This document shows positions 1 through 9,731 of a stretch of 64,000 nucleotides of DNA, piece by piece. The notes beneath the pieces are model-generated. The model made no database searches. It worked only from the letters and a program-made list of their open reading frames with translations, and had not been told where the DNA came from. The position numbers and the translations under genes are program-made. Positions within the stretch are counted from its first letter, which is position 1; each line of letters opens with the position of its first letter. The stretch lies in the NCBI GenBank assembly GCA_015067635.1, contig SVMA01000007.1, forward strand, positions 1 to 64,000, in the 5' to 3' direction. The stretch is from Oscillospiraceae bacterium (lineage in GTDB: Bacteria > Bacillota > Clostridia > Oscillospirales > Oscillospiraceae).

Positions 1-2
1 AA

Positions 3-905
3 ATGAAGGGCCGCATCATCGGTCGGGAAGGTCGGAACATCCGCACCTTGGAAACCATCACGGGTGTGGATCTGATCATTGATGACACACCTGAGGCCAT
101 CACCGTCAGCAGCTTTGATCCTGTCCGTCGGGAAATCGCCCGTCTGGCATTGGAAAAGCTCATCGCTGACGGCCGTATCCACCCCACCCGCATTGAGGAT
201 ATGGTGGAAAAGAGCCGCAAGGAAGTGGATCGCACCATCCGCGAGGAAGGTGAACGCGCCTGCTATGAAACCGGCGTGCACAACCTGAACCCCGAGCTGG
301 TGAAGGTGCTGGGTCGCCAGAAATACCGTACCTCTTACGGTCAGAACGTGCTGAATCACTCCATGGAGGTTGCCCATATCGCCGGTCTGATGGCCGCAGA
401 GCTGGGTGTGGACGTTGCCCTTGCCAAGCGTGCAGGTCTGCTGCATGACCTGGGTAAGTCCATTGACCACGAGGTGGAAGGCAGCCACGTGCAGCTGGGT
501 GCAGATCTGGCGCGGAAGTACAAGGAAAATCCCGTGGTGGTCAACGCCATCGAAGCACACCATGGCGATACGGAGCCTAAGACCGTCATTGCCGTATTGG
601 TACAAGCTGCAGATGCCGTCTCCGCCGCAAGACCCGGCGCACGGCGGGAGAATGTGGAAAACTACATTCGCCGTCTGCAGAAGCTGGAAGAGCTTACCGG
701 CTCTTATCCCGGCGTGGAAAAGGCATTTGCCATCCAGGCCGGCCGGGAGGTTCGCATCATGGTCAAGCCCGAGGTCGTCACCGAGGACAATATGGTGCTT
801 CTGGCACGGGACGTGGCAAAGAAGATCGAGGCCGAGCTGGAATACCCCGGTCAGATCAAGGTCAACGTCATCCGGGAAACCAAAGCTGTGGAATACGCAA
901 AATAA
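3..905 (+). CDS. rny: Ribonuclease Y, C-terminal part (KH + HD domains), truncated by window start
   Basis: Protein [30 protein letters not shown]...[15 protein letters not shown] matches the RNase Y KH/HD signature. Confidence 0.95.
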   Translation: MKGRIIGREGRNIRTLETITGVDLIIDDTPEAITVSSFDPVRREIARLALEKLIADGRIHPTRIEDMVEKSRKEVDRTIREEGERACYETGVHNLNPELVKVLGRQKYRTSYGQNVLNHSMEVAHIAGLMAAELGVDVALAKRAGLLHDLGKSIDHEVEGSHVQLGADLARKYKENPVVVNAIEAHHGDTEPKTVIAVLVQAADAVSAARPGARRENVENYIRRLQKLEELTGSYPGVEKAFAIQAGREVRIMVKPEVVTEDNMVLLARDVAKKIEAELEYPGQIKVNVIRETKAVEYAK

Positions 906-910
906 GAGAA

Positions 911-940
911 TTGCCCCAACTTCCGTTGGGGCAAATTTTT
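911..940 (+). terminator. Rho-independent terminator after rny
   Basis: TTGCCCCAAC-TTCC-GTTGGGGCAA followed by ATTTTT. Confidence 0.9.
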
Positions 941-956
941 ATACAAAAATTTTCCA

Positions 957-1030
957 AATGCGAATAATTCCTATTGACAAATAGAAAAGTATGTGCTATA
1001 ATGGTCTTGTAAATGAGAATGATTCTTATT
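957..1030 (+). promoter_or_regulatory. Sigma-A promoter (TTGACA 974-979, 17 bp spacer, TATAAT 997-1002) flanked by two Fur/PerR-like palindromes (957-975 and 1012-1030)
   Basis: AATGCGAAT-A-ATTCCTATT and AATGAGAAT-G-ATTCTTATT; consensus promoter hexamers with 17 bp spacing. Confidence 0.75.
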
Positions 1031-1052
1031 TATTGCCAAACAGGAGGTTACT

Positions 1053-1463
1053 ATGGAACGAACGGCAAAGCATTTTCGCAAGCGCGACGCCATTCTGACC
1101 TGCCTGCGTCAAACCAAGGTGCACCCCTCCGCAGAATGGGTTTTTGAACAGCTTAAACCCGAAATTCCCGACCTGTCCCTGGGTACGGTATACCGGAATC
1201 TGGCTCTTTTTAAGGAGCAGGGTCTGGTTCGCAGTCTGGGCACGGTCAACGGTGTGGAGCGCTTCGATGGGGATACCCGTTCCCATATCCACTTTGTCTG
1301 CGGCCATTGCGGTACCGTTGCGGATCTGGAGGGGCTTCCCAATCTGTCCGGCTTACAGGCCGCGGCAGAGAAAGACCTGGGCAGTCGAATCGATGGCTGT
1401 CAAATCACTTTTACCGGCACGTGCCGGGATTGTATCCACGAAAAGAAGGAGGAATCCGCATGA
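1053..1463 (+). CDS. perR: Fur-family transcriptional regulator, PerR-like
   Basis: Fur fold with CGHCG and CRDC zinc motifs ([23 protein letters not shown]); followed by rubredoxin/rubrerythrin genes. Confidence 0.8.
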   Translation: MERTAKHFRKRDAILTCLRQTKVHPSAEWVFEQLKPEIPDLSLGTVYRNLALFKEQGLVRSLGTVNGVERFDGDTRSHIHFVCGHCGTVADLEGLPNLSGLQAAAEKDLGSRIDGCQITFTGTCRDCIHEKKEESA

Positions 1464-1576
1464 AAAAGTTCGTCTGTACCGTCTGCGGCTTTGTATACGA
1501 GGGCGATGCACTTCCCGAGGATTACGAATGTCCCCTGTGCGGCGTCGGCCCCGACCAGTTTGAAGAAGAAGTTTAA
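1460..1576 (+). CDS. Short rubredoxin-like protein (38 aa)
   Basis: [38 protein letters not shown], two CxxC knuckles; ATGA overlap with the upstream gene. Confidence 0.85.
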   Translation: MKKFVCTVCGFVYEGDALPEDYECPLCGVGPDQFEEEV

Positions 1577-1630
1577 TGAAATTGATCCCCCCCCGAGGGA
1601 AACTAAAAAACATATTTGGAGGAAAATATT

Positions 1631-2218
1631 ATGAAAAAGTTTGTATGTCCCGTTTGTGGCTATGTCCACGAAGCAGAAGTAATGCCCGAGGGCTTTGTTT
1701 GCCCCGTTTGTAAGGTTCCCGGTTCCAAGTTCAAGGTCATGGAAGAGGGTAAGCTGGCTGCCGAGCATGAGTACGGCATCTATGCCAAGACCGTGAAGAA
1801 CAACCCCGACATTTCTGAAGAGGATAAGAAGTTTATTTTCGAGCAGCTGATGGCTAACTTTAACGGCGAATGCGCCGAGGTTGGTATGTACCTGTGCATG
1901 GCCCGTATCGCTCACCGTGAGGGCTATCCCGAGATCGGTCTGTACTGGGAGAAGGCCGCTTACGAAGAGGCAGAGCACGCCGCCAAGTTTGCGGAGCTGC
2001 TGGGTGAGGATCTGGAGCCCAATATGAAGGCCACCACCAAGGACAATCTGGCATGGCGTGTGGACTGCGAGTTTGGTGCCACCGCCGGTAAGTTCGATTT
2101 GGCAAAGTGCGCCAAGCAGAACGGTCTGGATGCCATCCACGACACAGTTCACGAAATGGCCCGGGACGAGGCTCGTCACGGCAAGGCACTGAAGGGTCTG
2201 CTGGAAAGATACTTCTAA
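1631..2218 (+). CDS. Rubrerythrin with N-terminal rubredoxin domain
   Basis: N-terminal CPVCGY/CPVC rubredoxin knuckles, then ferritin-like di-iron domain ([26 protein letters not shown]); SD GGAGG upstream. Confidence 0.9.
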   Translation: MKKFVCPVCGYVHEAEVMPEGFVCPVCKVPGSKFKVMEEGKLAAEHEYGIYAKTVKNNPDISEEDKKFIFEQLMANFNGECAEVGMYLCMARIAHREGYPEIGLYWEKAAYEEAEHAAKFAELLGEDLEPNMKATTKDNLAWRVDCEFGATAGKFDLAKCAKQNGLDAIHDTVHEMARDEARHGKALKGLLERYF

Positions 2219-2233
2219 GAATTACCACACAAA

Positions 2234-2259
2234 AAAGGGAGCAGATTTCTGCTCCCTTT
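2234..2259. terminator. Bidirectional terminator between convergent genes
   Basis: AAAGGGAGCAG-ATTT-CTGCTCCCTTT between convergent ORFs. Confidence 0.8.
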
Positions 2260-2645
2260 CAGTCTGCCACAAAGGCTTTTTTGATTGTATCATTGATCCT
2301 GCCCTGTTCAAAAACGCCTACAACGGTGATTTCCTCGTTTCTGTTCAGCTTGATCAGGTCCTCGGTCTTCATATAGACCAGAATACTCCAGGAGGAATAC
2401 TTCTGATCATCTTGCTTCATCACTGCGTAATTTTCTTTGATCTCGGTAACGGTTGCCGTCCATCTTACCGTCTTTCCGTTATACCGTTCCCTTGCGCGAA
2501 TCTCATTGTTTTCACACTCCAGCCGATATTCTTCATAATCAAAATGGATCGCTTCCTGCAGCATTTCCGTTTTCGTCTTTGTTGCACAGGCGGTCAGGGA
2601 GAAGAGCATGACCAGGAAAATTCCAAAAGCGAGAATTCTTTTCAT
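2259..2645 (-). CDS. Predicted lipoprotein, possibly OB-fold (tRNA_anti-like)
   Basis: MKRILAFGIFLVMLFSLTAC lipobox; GKTVRWTATVTEIKENYAVM resembles the tRNA_anti-like fold. Confidence 0.7.
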   Translation of the reverse strand: MKRILAFGIFLVMLFSLTACATKTKTEMLQEAIHFDYEEYRLECENNEIRARERYNGKTVRWTATVTEIKENYAVMKQDDQKYSSWSILVYMKTEDLIKLNRNEEITVVGVFEQGRINDTIKKAFVAD

Positions 2646-2802
2646 TTTATCACCCATCCTTTTTTGATTGGTAACTGCATCATATCACAAAAAAGGCTTT
2701 TTTTCAACAAAAACTGTCTTTTGGCAAAATATCCCCCCTGCGGGCTTGTAAAACTGCTTTTTTTGCGGTATAATGCCAAAAAGACAGGAAGGAGGGTTTT
2801 CC

Positions 2803-3135
2803 ATGGGAGAACATCATCACGAGCATGACCATGTGTACATGCACGCCCACGGCATCGCCCATCATCACGGACACGTTCACGAGAATCAGAAGGCCGTGAT
2901 CAATCGGCTGGCGAGAGCCATCGGACATCTGGAAAAGGTAAAGCGGATGGTGGAAGAGGGCTATGATTGCTCCGAGGTGCTGGTGCAGCTGGCGGCAGTG
3001 CGGTCTGCCATTGAAAATACCGGAAAGGTGATCCTGCAGGATCATATGCGCCATTGCGTGGTGGACGCGGTATCTGCAGGAGATGCGGCGGCGATTGACG
3101 ATCTGTGTCAGGCTATCGATAAATTTATGAAATAA
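2803..3135 (+). CDS. csoR: CsoR/RcnR-family metal-sensing repressor with His-rich N-terminus
   Basis: INRLARAIGHLEKVKRMVEEGYDCSEVLVQLAAVRSAIENTGKVILQDHMRHC with Cys...HxxxC ligands; N-terminal HHHEHDHVYMHAHGIAHHHGHVH. Confidence 0.8.
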   Translation: MGEHHHEHDHVYMHAHGIAHHHGHVHENQKAVINRLARAIGHLEKVKRMVEEGYDCSEVLVQLAAVRSAIENTGKVILQDHMRHCVVDAVSAGDAAAIDDLCQAIDKFMK

Positions 3136-3138
3136 TCA

Positions 3139-3160
3139 GGGGCGGCAGTTTGCCGCCCTT
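3139..3160 (+). terminator. Terminator-like hairpin after the CsoR-family gene
   Basis: GGGGCGGCA-GTT-TGCCGCCC. Confidence 0.6.
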
Positions 3161-3276
3161 ACTATATTGTATTTTTCCCTACTTTTGGAATTTTGAAAAA
3201 GTTTTGACGAATACATCCTTTTCTGCTATAATAATTTGCTGAAATGAAGGTTACCTTTTTAGCGGAGGAACAAACA

Positions 3277-3960
3277 ATGAGAATGAGAAAAATGCGCAAT
3301 TTAGAGCCGCGGATGGCCGCCTGTGATGCCTACCGTATCGACAATGCCGCCGCCCGCAAGGGTCTTTGGCGGGAACTGAAGAAGGATTGCTCCCAGCTAT
3401 GGGTAGAAGTGGGCTGCGGCAAGGGAAAATTTACCGCCGAAACCGCTGAAGCCCATCCGGACGTACTGCTCATTGCAGTGGAACGGTGTCGGGAAGCCAT
3501 GGTGGTGGCCATGGAAAAAGCAAAAGCCATGGGTCTTAACAATGTATTTTACATCGACATGGATGTGGCAAATATGGAAGAAATATTCGCCTCCGGAGAA
3601 ATCGACCGACTGTTTATCAACTTCCCCGACCCCTGGCCGCGGAAGAAAAACGCCAAGCGGCGTTTGACCCACCGGAGCTTTTTGGACAAATACTGTCGAG
3701 TGGTAAAGGAGCAGGGCGAAATTCACTTCAAAACCGATAACGCTCCGCTGTTTGAGTTTTCTGTGGAAGAATTTGCCGCCTGTGGCTTGCAGGTAAACAA
3801 TCTTACACGAAATCTACACGAAAACGGCATCGTGGGCATCATGACCGGCTATGAGGAGAAATTCCACAGTCTGGGTACGCCCATCAATCGGTGCGAGGTG
3901 GTTTGCAAGCCCTTCGTTCTGCAGCCCGAGAAGAAAAACACCGGGGAGGAAGCTGTATGA
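3277..3960 (+). CDS. trmB: tRNA (guanine-N7-)-methyltransferase
   Basis: [20 protein letters not shown]...[22 protein letters not shown] TrmB signature. Confidence 0.95.
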   Translation: MRMRKMRNLEPRMAACDAYRIDNAAARKGLWRELKKDCSQLWVEVGCGKGKFTAETAEAHPDVLLIAVERCREAMVVAMEKAKAMGLNNVFYIDMDVANMEEIFASGEIDRLFINFPDPWPRKKNAKRRLTHRSFLDKYCRVVKEQGEIHFKTDNAPLFEFSVEEFAACGLQVNNLTRNLHENGIVGIMTGYEEKFHSLGTPINRCEVVCKPFVLQPEKKNTGEEAV

Positions 3961-5831
3961 CTACCTATCAGGCAGGTGCCTGCGAGGTAGCCGTCATCGG
4001 TGCCGGTCATGCCGGAATTGAAGCGGCTCTGGCCGCCGCACGGCTGGGCTGTCAAACCGTACTGTTCACCATCAATTTGGATTCTGTGGGCAATTTGCCC
4101 TGCAATCCCGCCATCGGCGGCACAGGCAAGGGACATCTGGTACGGGAATTGGATGCCTTGGGCGGTGAGATGGGTGTTGCAGCAGACAAGGCCTGTATCC
4201 AGTACCGGATGCTGAACCGGGGTAAAGGTCCTGCGGTTCACTCCCTGCGGGCACAGGCAGACCGGCGGAAATACCAACAGGTGATGAAGCAGACCTTGGA
4301 GCTGCAGGAAAATCTGCAGCTGAAGCAGGCACAAATCGTAGAAATTTTAACAGAAAACGGAGCTGTCACCGGTGTGCGCACCCAACTGGGTGCCATCTAC
4401 ACCGCAAAGGCGGTGGTCATCGCCACCGGCACCTATCTGGACAGCACCGTCATCACCGGAGAAAGCATCCTTTCTTCCGGTCCGGACGGGATGCATCCGT
4501 CTGTGGGACTGGCAGACAATCTGCGTTTGCTGGGACTTCCTCTTCGTCGGTTTAAGACCGGCACACCGCCCCGGATCAATCGCCGGAGTGTGGATTTTTC
4601 CAAAATGGAATTACAGCCCGGTGACGAAAATCCCGAGCCGTTCTCCTTCCGCACGGAAGCTCCGGTGAAGAATTCTGCGGTATGCTATCTTACCTACACC
4701 AACGAAAAGACCCACGAAATCATCCGCGCAAATTTCCACCGCAGTCCCATGTTTGACGGCACAATTTCCGGAGTCGGTCCCCGTTACTGTCCCAGTATTG
4801 AGACAAAAATCGACCGTTTTGCGGATAAGCCCCGGCATCAGTTGTTTATCGAGCCCTGCGGTGTGGATACCGAGGAATTGTATATTCAGGGCTTTTCCTC
4901 CAGTCTGCCCGAGGATGTTCAGCTTGCCATGCTGCACACCATTCCCGGGCTGGAGCATGCAGAAATGATGCGGTGCGCTTATGCTATTGAGTATGCGTGC
5001 ATCGACCCCACTGCTCTGCTTCCCACGCTGGAGACCAAAAGTATCCAAAATCTCTACGGTGCCGGTCAGTTCAACGGCTCCTCCGGCTACGAAGAGGCGG
5101 CAGTGCAGGGACTGATCGCAGGCATCAATGCCGCCCTGAAAATACAGGGCAAGTCCCCCTTTATCCTTACCCGGGAAACCAGCTATATCGGCACGCTGAT
5201 TGACGATCTGGTCACCAAGGGTACGGAAGAGCCCTACCGAATCATGACCAGCCGGAGCGAATATCGGTTACTGCACCGTCAGGACAACGCCGATCAACGG
5301 CTGACCCATTTGGGTGCCGCCATCGGTCTTGTGCCCCGGGATCGACTGGCAGAGGTAGAAGCAAAATATGAAGCTGTGCGTCGGGAAGTGGCCCGACTGG
5401 AAGCCAACGGCATTCCCGGAAGCGAGGAGCTCAATGCAATGCTCACCGCCCGGGAAACCGCGCCGGTTACCAATTCTGCCCGTTTGGCGGATCTGCTCCG
5501 CCGACCCCAGGTAAGCTATGCCGATCTGGCTCCCTTCGATGCCGGTCGTCCCGCCTTGCCCGAAAGCATCACCGACGAGGTAGAGATACAAATAAAGTAC
5601 GCTGGCTATTTGGAGCGTCAGCAACGTCAGGTGGAGGAATTCCGAAAGGAGGAAGCCCGTCTGCTTCCTGCGGAGCTGGATTATGAAGCCATCGGCGGTC
5701 TGCGCCTGGAGGCGCGGCAGAAGCTCTCCCAGATCCGTCCCCTGTCCATTGGACAGGCCGGTCGCATTTCCGGTGTCAGTCCTGCGGATATTGCGGTACT
5801 GCTCATATATCTGGAACAACAGAAATCATAA
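3957..5831 (+). CDS. mnmG: tRNA uridine-5-carboxymethylaminomethyl modification enzyme MnmG (GidA)
   Basis: [23 protein letters not shown]...[27 protein letters not shown] overlap with trmB. Confidence 0.97.
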   Translation: MTTYQAGACEVAVIGAGHAGIEAALAAARLGCQTVLFTINLDSVGNLPCNPAIGGTGKGHLVRELDALGGEMGVAADKACIQYRMLNRGKGPAVHSLRAQADRRKYQQVMKQTLELQENLQLKQAQIVEILTENGAVTGVRTQLGAIYTAKAVVIATGTYLDSTVITGESILSSGPDGMHPSVGLADNLRLLGLPLRRFKTGTPPRINRRSVDFSKMELQPGDENPEPFSFRTEAPVKNSAVCYLTYTNEKTHEIIRANFHRSPMFDGTISGVGPRYCPSIETKIDRFADKPRHQLFIEPCGVDTEELYIQGFSSSLPEDVQLAMLHTIPGLEHAEMMRCAYAIEYACIDPTALLPTLETKSIQNLYGAGQFNGSSGYEEAAVQGLIAGINAALKIQGKSPFILTRETSYIGTLIDDLVTKGTEEPYRIMTSRSEYRLLHRQDNADQRLTHLGAAIGLVPRDRLAEVEAKYEAVRREVARLEANGIPGSEELNAMLTARETAPVTNSARLADLLRRPQVSYADLAPFDAGRPALPESITDEVEIQIKYAGYLERQQRQVEEFRKEEARLLPAELDYEAIGGLRLEARQKLSQIRPLSIGQAGRISGVSPADIAVLLIYLEQQKS

Positions 5832-5837
5832 CAAAAA

Positions 5838-5889
5838 GCCCCCTCATCCGAGGGGGTTGTTTCGGGCGGATGCATTCAGCATCCGCCCG
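5838..5889. terminator. Two consecutive terminator hairpins between convergent mnmG and galE
   Basis: GCCCCCTC-ATCC-GAGGGGG and CGGGCGGATGC-ATTCA-GCATCCGCCCG. Confidence 0.8.
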
Positions 5890-5895
5890 TTTGTT

Positions 5896-6912
5896 TTATT
5901 CTCCGTAACCCATGGGGTTGCTCTTTTGCCAATTCCAGGAGTCCCGACACATATCGTCCAGGGTCTTTTCTGCCTTCCACCCCAGCTTTTCTGCGCTCTT
6001 TGCCGGGTCTGCATAGCAGGTTCCGATGTCACCGGGGCGGCGCTCCGTAATGACATAGGGCACTTCCACACCGTTTGCAGACACAAAGCTGTTGACCATA
6101 TCCAGCACGGAATAGCCTGTGCCTGTGCCCAGATTGAACACTTCACAGCCCTTGTTTGCCGCAACATACTTCACTGCCGCCACATGTCCCTTGGCAAGAT
6201 CCACCACATGGATATAATCCCGCACACCGGTACCGTCATGGGTATCATAATCATTGCCGTAAACACTGAGCTTTTCCCGACGGCCAACAGCCACCTGGGT
6301 AATATAAGGCATCAGATTGTTGGGGATTCCCCGGGGGTCTTCCCCGATGCAGCCGGAGGCATGCGCACCAATGGGATTGAAATACCGCAGCAGCACGATT
6401 CCCCATTCCTTGTCTGCGTTGGCCATGCCGGAGAGGATTTGCTCCGTCATATACTTGGTCCAGCCGTAGGGGTTGGTGCAGTTGCCGGTACGGGAGTTTT
6501 CCCGCAGGGGCATTTCATTATCCGCAGTATAAACCGTGGCAGAGGAGGAGAAAATAATATTCTTCATCCCCACCTCTTCCATCACCTTGGTCAGCACCAG
6601 GGTGGAATTCAGATTGTTATCATAATATTTCCAGGGAATGGCCACGGATTCTCCCACAGCCTTCAGTCCGGCAAAATGGATCACGCAATCAATCTTGTTT
6701 TCTGCAAAAATCTTTCTCAGCAGTGCCTCATCCCGCACATCGCCCTCGTAAAACTTCAGGCTCTTGCCGGTGAGCTCCTGCACCCGCTTCAGACTTTCGG
6801 GGTTGGAGTTGCACAAATTGTCCACGACCACAACGCCGTAGCCGCCTTCCAGCAGCTCAACGCAGGTATGGGAACCGATATAACCGGCACCGCCGGTCAC
6901 CAATACATTCAT
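5896..6912 (-). CDS. galE: UDP-glucose 4-epimerase
   Basis: MNVLVTGGAGYIGSHTCVELLEGGYGVVVVDNL... Confidence 0.97.
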   Translation of the reverse strand: MNVLVTGGAGYIGSHTCVELLEGGYGVVVVDNLCNSNPESLKRVQELTGKSLKFYEGDVRDEALLRKIFAENKIDCVIHFAGLKAVGESVAIPWKYYDNNLNSTLVLTKVMEEVGMKNIIFSSSATVYTADNEMPLRENSRTGNCTNPYGWTKYMTEQILSGMANADKEWGIVLLRYFNPIGAHASGCIGEDPRGIPNNLMPYITQVAVGRREKLSVYGNDYDTHDGTGVRDYIHVVDLAKGHVAAVKYVAANKGCEVFNLGTGTGYSVLDMVNSFVSANGVEVPYVITERRPGDIGTCYADPAKSAEKLGWKAEKTLDDMCRDSWNWQKSNPMGYGE

Positions 6913-7084
6913 AAAACATACCTCTTTTCAATGGAGTTTTCTATATTTTAATCCATATCCAATAAAAAAGCAAGGGCCGCAATGTACACATTCCCGTTTT
7001 ATACTTGCTATTTTCCACGAAAACCAGTATAATGTTACGAGGAATGGTTTACACTTCGCCTACTTTCCAAAAGGAGGAACCAAT

Positions 7085-8698
7085 ATGGATACCATTTACG
7101 TCACCGGTCACCGCAATCCGGACACCGATTCCATCGTCTCTGCCATGGCCTATGCCGCCCTGCGCAATGCACTGGGCGATCGGGAATATGAGGCTGCCTG
7201 TCTGGGTCACGTATCGGATGAAACACAGATCGTTCTCAACCGTTTTGGCTTTCAGCCGCCAAAGCTGATCACCGGTATGTACACCCAGGTCAAGGACCTG
7301 GATTATGATAAGCCCTCTGTTCTGGCCGCTTCTGTTACCATGGGCAGAGCCTGGGAGGAGCTGGGTCGCCACAGCAGTATTCAGGCGATTCCCATCGCCA
7401 ATGATGACGGCACGCTCTACGGCATGCTCTCCCGTACCGACGTGGCAGATTACAATATGAATCTGGTTTCTGCCGGTCGGTTGGAGCAGGTGCCCCTGTT
7501 TAACGTCCTTTCCGTTTTGGAGGGAAAGGTGCTCAACGATGCCGGCGAGCAGACAGATGTCATCTCCGGTAACGTTACCATTGCCCTGCCCCAAAGCCGG
7601 GAGAATCTTCTGTTTAAGGAGACAGAGTCCGTGGTGCTCTGCGGAGAACAGCCGGATATGATCCGCCGGGCATTGGAAATGAATGTGAACTGTCTGGTTC
7701 TGTGTCAGGCAGAGCTTTCGGAGGAACTGCGGAAGCTTCCCACCAAAACCTGTGTTATTTCCACACCCTATGACGCCTATCGGGCTGTGCATTTGATCTT
7801 CCAATCCACGCCCATCGGCCGGCTCTGCAGCGGGCAGAGTCTCATCTGCTTCCACCAGGAGGATCGGGTGGACGATGTGCGGGAAATCATGCTGAAGCAC
7901 CGCTTTTCCAGCTATCCCGTACTGGATGAAAACGAAAAAGTTGTGGGCGTATTGAGCCGCTATCACTTGCTCCGACCCCGTCGGAAGCGGGTGGTTCTGG
8001 TGGATCACAACGAGGCATCCCAGTCTGTTCCCGGTCTGGAGGAAGCAGAAATTCTGGAGATCATCGACCACCACCGTCTGGCGGATATTCAGACCGCCAA
8101 TCCCATCTACGTCCGCAATGAGCCGGTGGGCTCTACCAACACCATTATTGCCGGTATGTTCCAGGACAAGGGCCTCATGCCCTCGGAAAAAATGGCGGGA
8201 ATGATGGCCGCGGCAATTATTTCTGATACGGTCATGTTCAAATCCCCCACCTGCACGGAACGGGATCGCCGCACAGCAGAGCGTATGGCACGAATCGCCA
8301 ATGTTTCTCTGGACGAGCTGGGCAAGGAGATTTTCTCCGCCTCTCTGGAATCCAAGACCGTGGCGGATCTGCTGATGTCCGACTACAAGGAATTCCACAT
8401 CGCCGGTCACGATCTGGCGGTTTCTCAGATCACCTGCGTGGACAGCCCCAAGATGCTGGAACGGAAAGAGGAATTCCTGGCACACATGCTGGAGCTGACC
8501 GCCCAAAAGGGCTTCTCCATGATGATTCTCATGCTCACGGACGTTTTGCTGGAGGGTACGCAGATCATCTATTTGGGAGACGACGAGATCATCCGGCAGG
8601 CCTTTAATATCACCCCCAAGGACAACACGTTGTTCCTGCCCCATGTGATGAGCCGGAAAAAGCAGGTCATTCCCATGCTGTCCGCCCTGTGGGGTTAA
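7085..8698 (+). CDS. ppaC: Manganese-dependent inorganic pyrophosphatase with CBS/DRTGG regulatory insert
   Basis: DHH family N-term (MDTIYVTGHRNPDTDSIVSAMAYA), CBS pair, second DHH motif (EIIDHHRLADIQT), DHHA2 C-term. Confidence 0.9.
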   Translation: MDTIYVTGHRNPDTDSIVSAMAYAALRNALGDREYEAACLGHVSDETQIVLNRFGFQPPKLITGMYTQVKDLDYDKPSVLAASVTMGRAWEELGRHSSIQAIPIANDDGTLYGMLSRTDVADYNMNLVSAGRLEQVPLFNVLSVLEGKVLNDAGEQTDVISGNVTIALPQSRENLLFKETESVVLCGEQPDMIRRALEMNVNCLVLCQAELSEELRKLPTKTCVISTPYDAYRAVHLIFQSTPIGRLCSGQSLICFHQEDRVDDVREIMLKHRFSSYPVLDENEKVVGVLSRYHLLRPRRKRVVLVDHNEASQSVPGLEEAEILEIIDHHRLADIQTANPIYVRNEPVGSTNTIIAGMFQDKGLMPSEKMAGMMAAAIISDTVMFKSPTCTERDRRTAERMARIANVSLDELGKEIFSASLESKTVADLLMSDYKEFHIAGHDLAVSQITCVDSPKMLERKEEFLAHMLELTAQKGFSMMILMLTDVLLEGTQIIYLGDDEIIRQAFNITPKDNTLFLPHVMSRKKQVIPMLSALWG

Positions 8699-8746
8699 TT
8701 CCGTCGTTTATCAAAATGCCGCTTCGCAAACCGAAAGGAGAACGCC

Positions 8747-9694
8747 ATGGCGTTTGAAGCATTGCTGGGCAATGACCGGCTGAAGGAAAATCTGACAAAA
8801 AGCTTTTCCCAGGGACGCATTTCCCATTTCTATCTGCTTTCCGGTCCTCAGGGCTCCGGCAAGCATACGCTGGCACGGCTTTTGTCCGCCGCCATTTTGT
8901 GCAAAAGCGAAGCTTCCCCCTGCCTGCGGTGCAGTGTGTGTCGGAAGGTGATGGAAAACAGTCACCCCGACGTCATCACCGTAACCGACCCGGAGCATAA
9001 GGCTGTGGCAGTTAAAATCGTGCGGGAAGCCCGGGAGGATATCTACATCCGCCCCAACGAAAGTGACCACAAGATATATATTTTCCCCCAGGAACTGAAC
9101 ACGGAAGGGCAAAATGCTCTGCTGAAGATTCTGGAGGAGCCCCCGTCCTACGGCGTATTTTTGCTTTTGAGCAACAATCCGGAGCAGCTGCTTCCCACGG
9201 TGCGCTCCCGCTGTACGGAGCTTTCCTTACAGGCGCTTCCGGAAAAACTGTTGGTACAGGAATTGCGTAAAGCCTTTCCTGAGGCGGACGAGGAGTCCGT
9301 TACTGCGGCCGCTGTCCGCAGCGGCGGCTATTTGGGACAGGCGCGGGAGCTTTTGGAGCAAGGCAATGCCCTGCCACCGCAAACGGAACGCTTTGTGACC
9401 GCCTTTGCAGGTCAAAACTCCCTGGAGCTTACCAGACTTTTCGTTTCCATGGAAAAATGGAAGCGGGATCAGCTGATTCCTCTGCTGGAAAGCTGGAAGG
9501 CTCTGCTGACGGAGGCTTTGTCCTGCCGCAACGGAATGCACTCTGTGCAAGCCTGCGCCAAGGAATTGGCTTCCCAGCGCAGTCCTCAGGATCTGATGCA
9601 GGCCATTACCCAACTGCAAAAGGGCATCCTGTACGCCCAGAGCAACGTTTCCCCCGCCGCGGTTTGCGGTTATCTTTCCTGGCATTTACGGTAA
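8747..9694 (+). CDS. holB: DNA polymerase III delta-prime subunit
   Basis: LGNDRLKENLTKSFSQGRISHFYLLSGPQGSGKHTLARLL; NALLKILEEPPSYGVFLLLSNNPEQLLPTVRSRC. Confidence 0.93.
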   Translation: MAFEALLGNDRLKENLTKSFSQGRISHFYLLSGPQGSGKHTLARLLSAAILCKSEASPCLRCSVCRKVMENSHPDVITVTDPEHKAVAVKIVREAREDIYIRPNESDHKIYIFPQELNTEGQNALLKILEEPPSYGVFLLLSNNPEQLLPTVRSRCTELSLQALPEKLLVQELRKAFPEADEESVTAAAVRSGGYLGQARELLEQGNALPPQTERFVTAFAGQNSLELTRLFVSMEKWKRDQLIPLLESWKALLTEALSCRNGMHSVQACAKELASQRSPQDLMQAITQLQKGILYAQSNVSPAAVCGYLSWHLR

Positions 9695-9731
9695 AATTTA
9701 CGGCAATCGCCGTTTCAATAAGGAGAAATTC

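Noticed and set aside
649-661. TGTGGAAAA DnaA-box-like match in rny
   Set aside because: Single one-mismatch match inside coding sequence, expected by chance
5683-6951. 422-aa + strand ORF across the mnmG end and galE
   Set aside because: Antisense to galE; low-complexity composition and no domain
7049-8644. 531-aa minus-strand ORF opposite the inorganic pyrophosphatase gene
   Set aside because: Antisense shadow; no coherent domain
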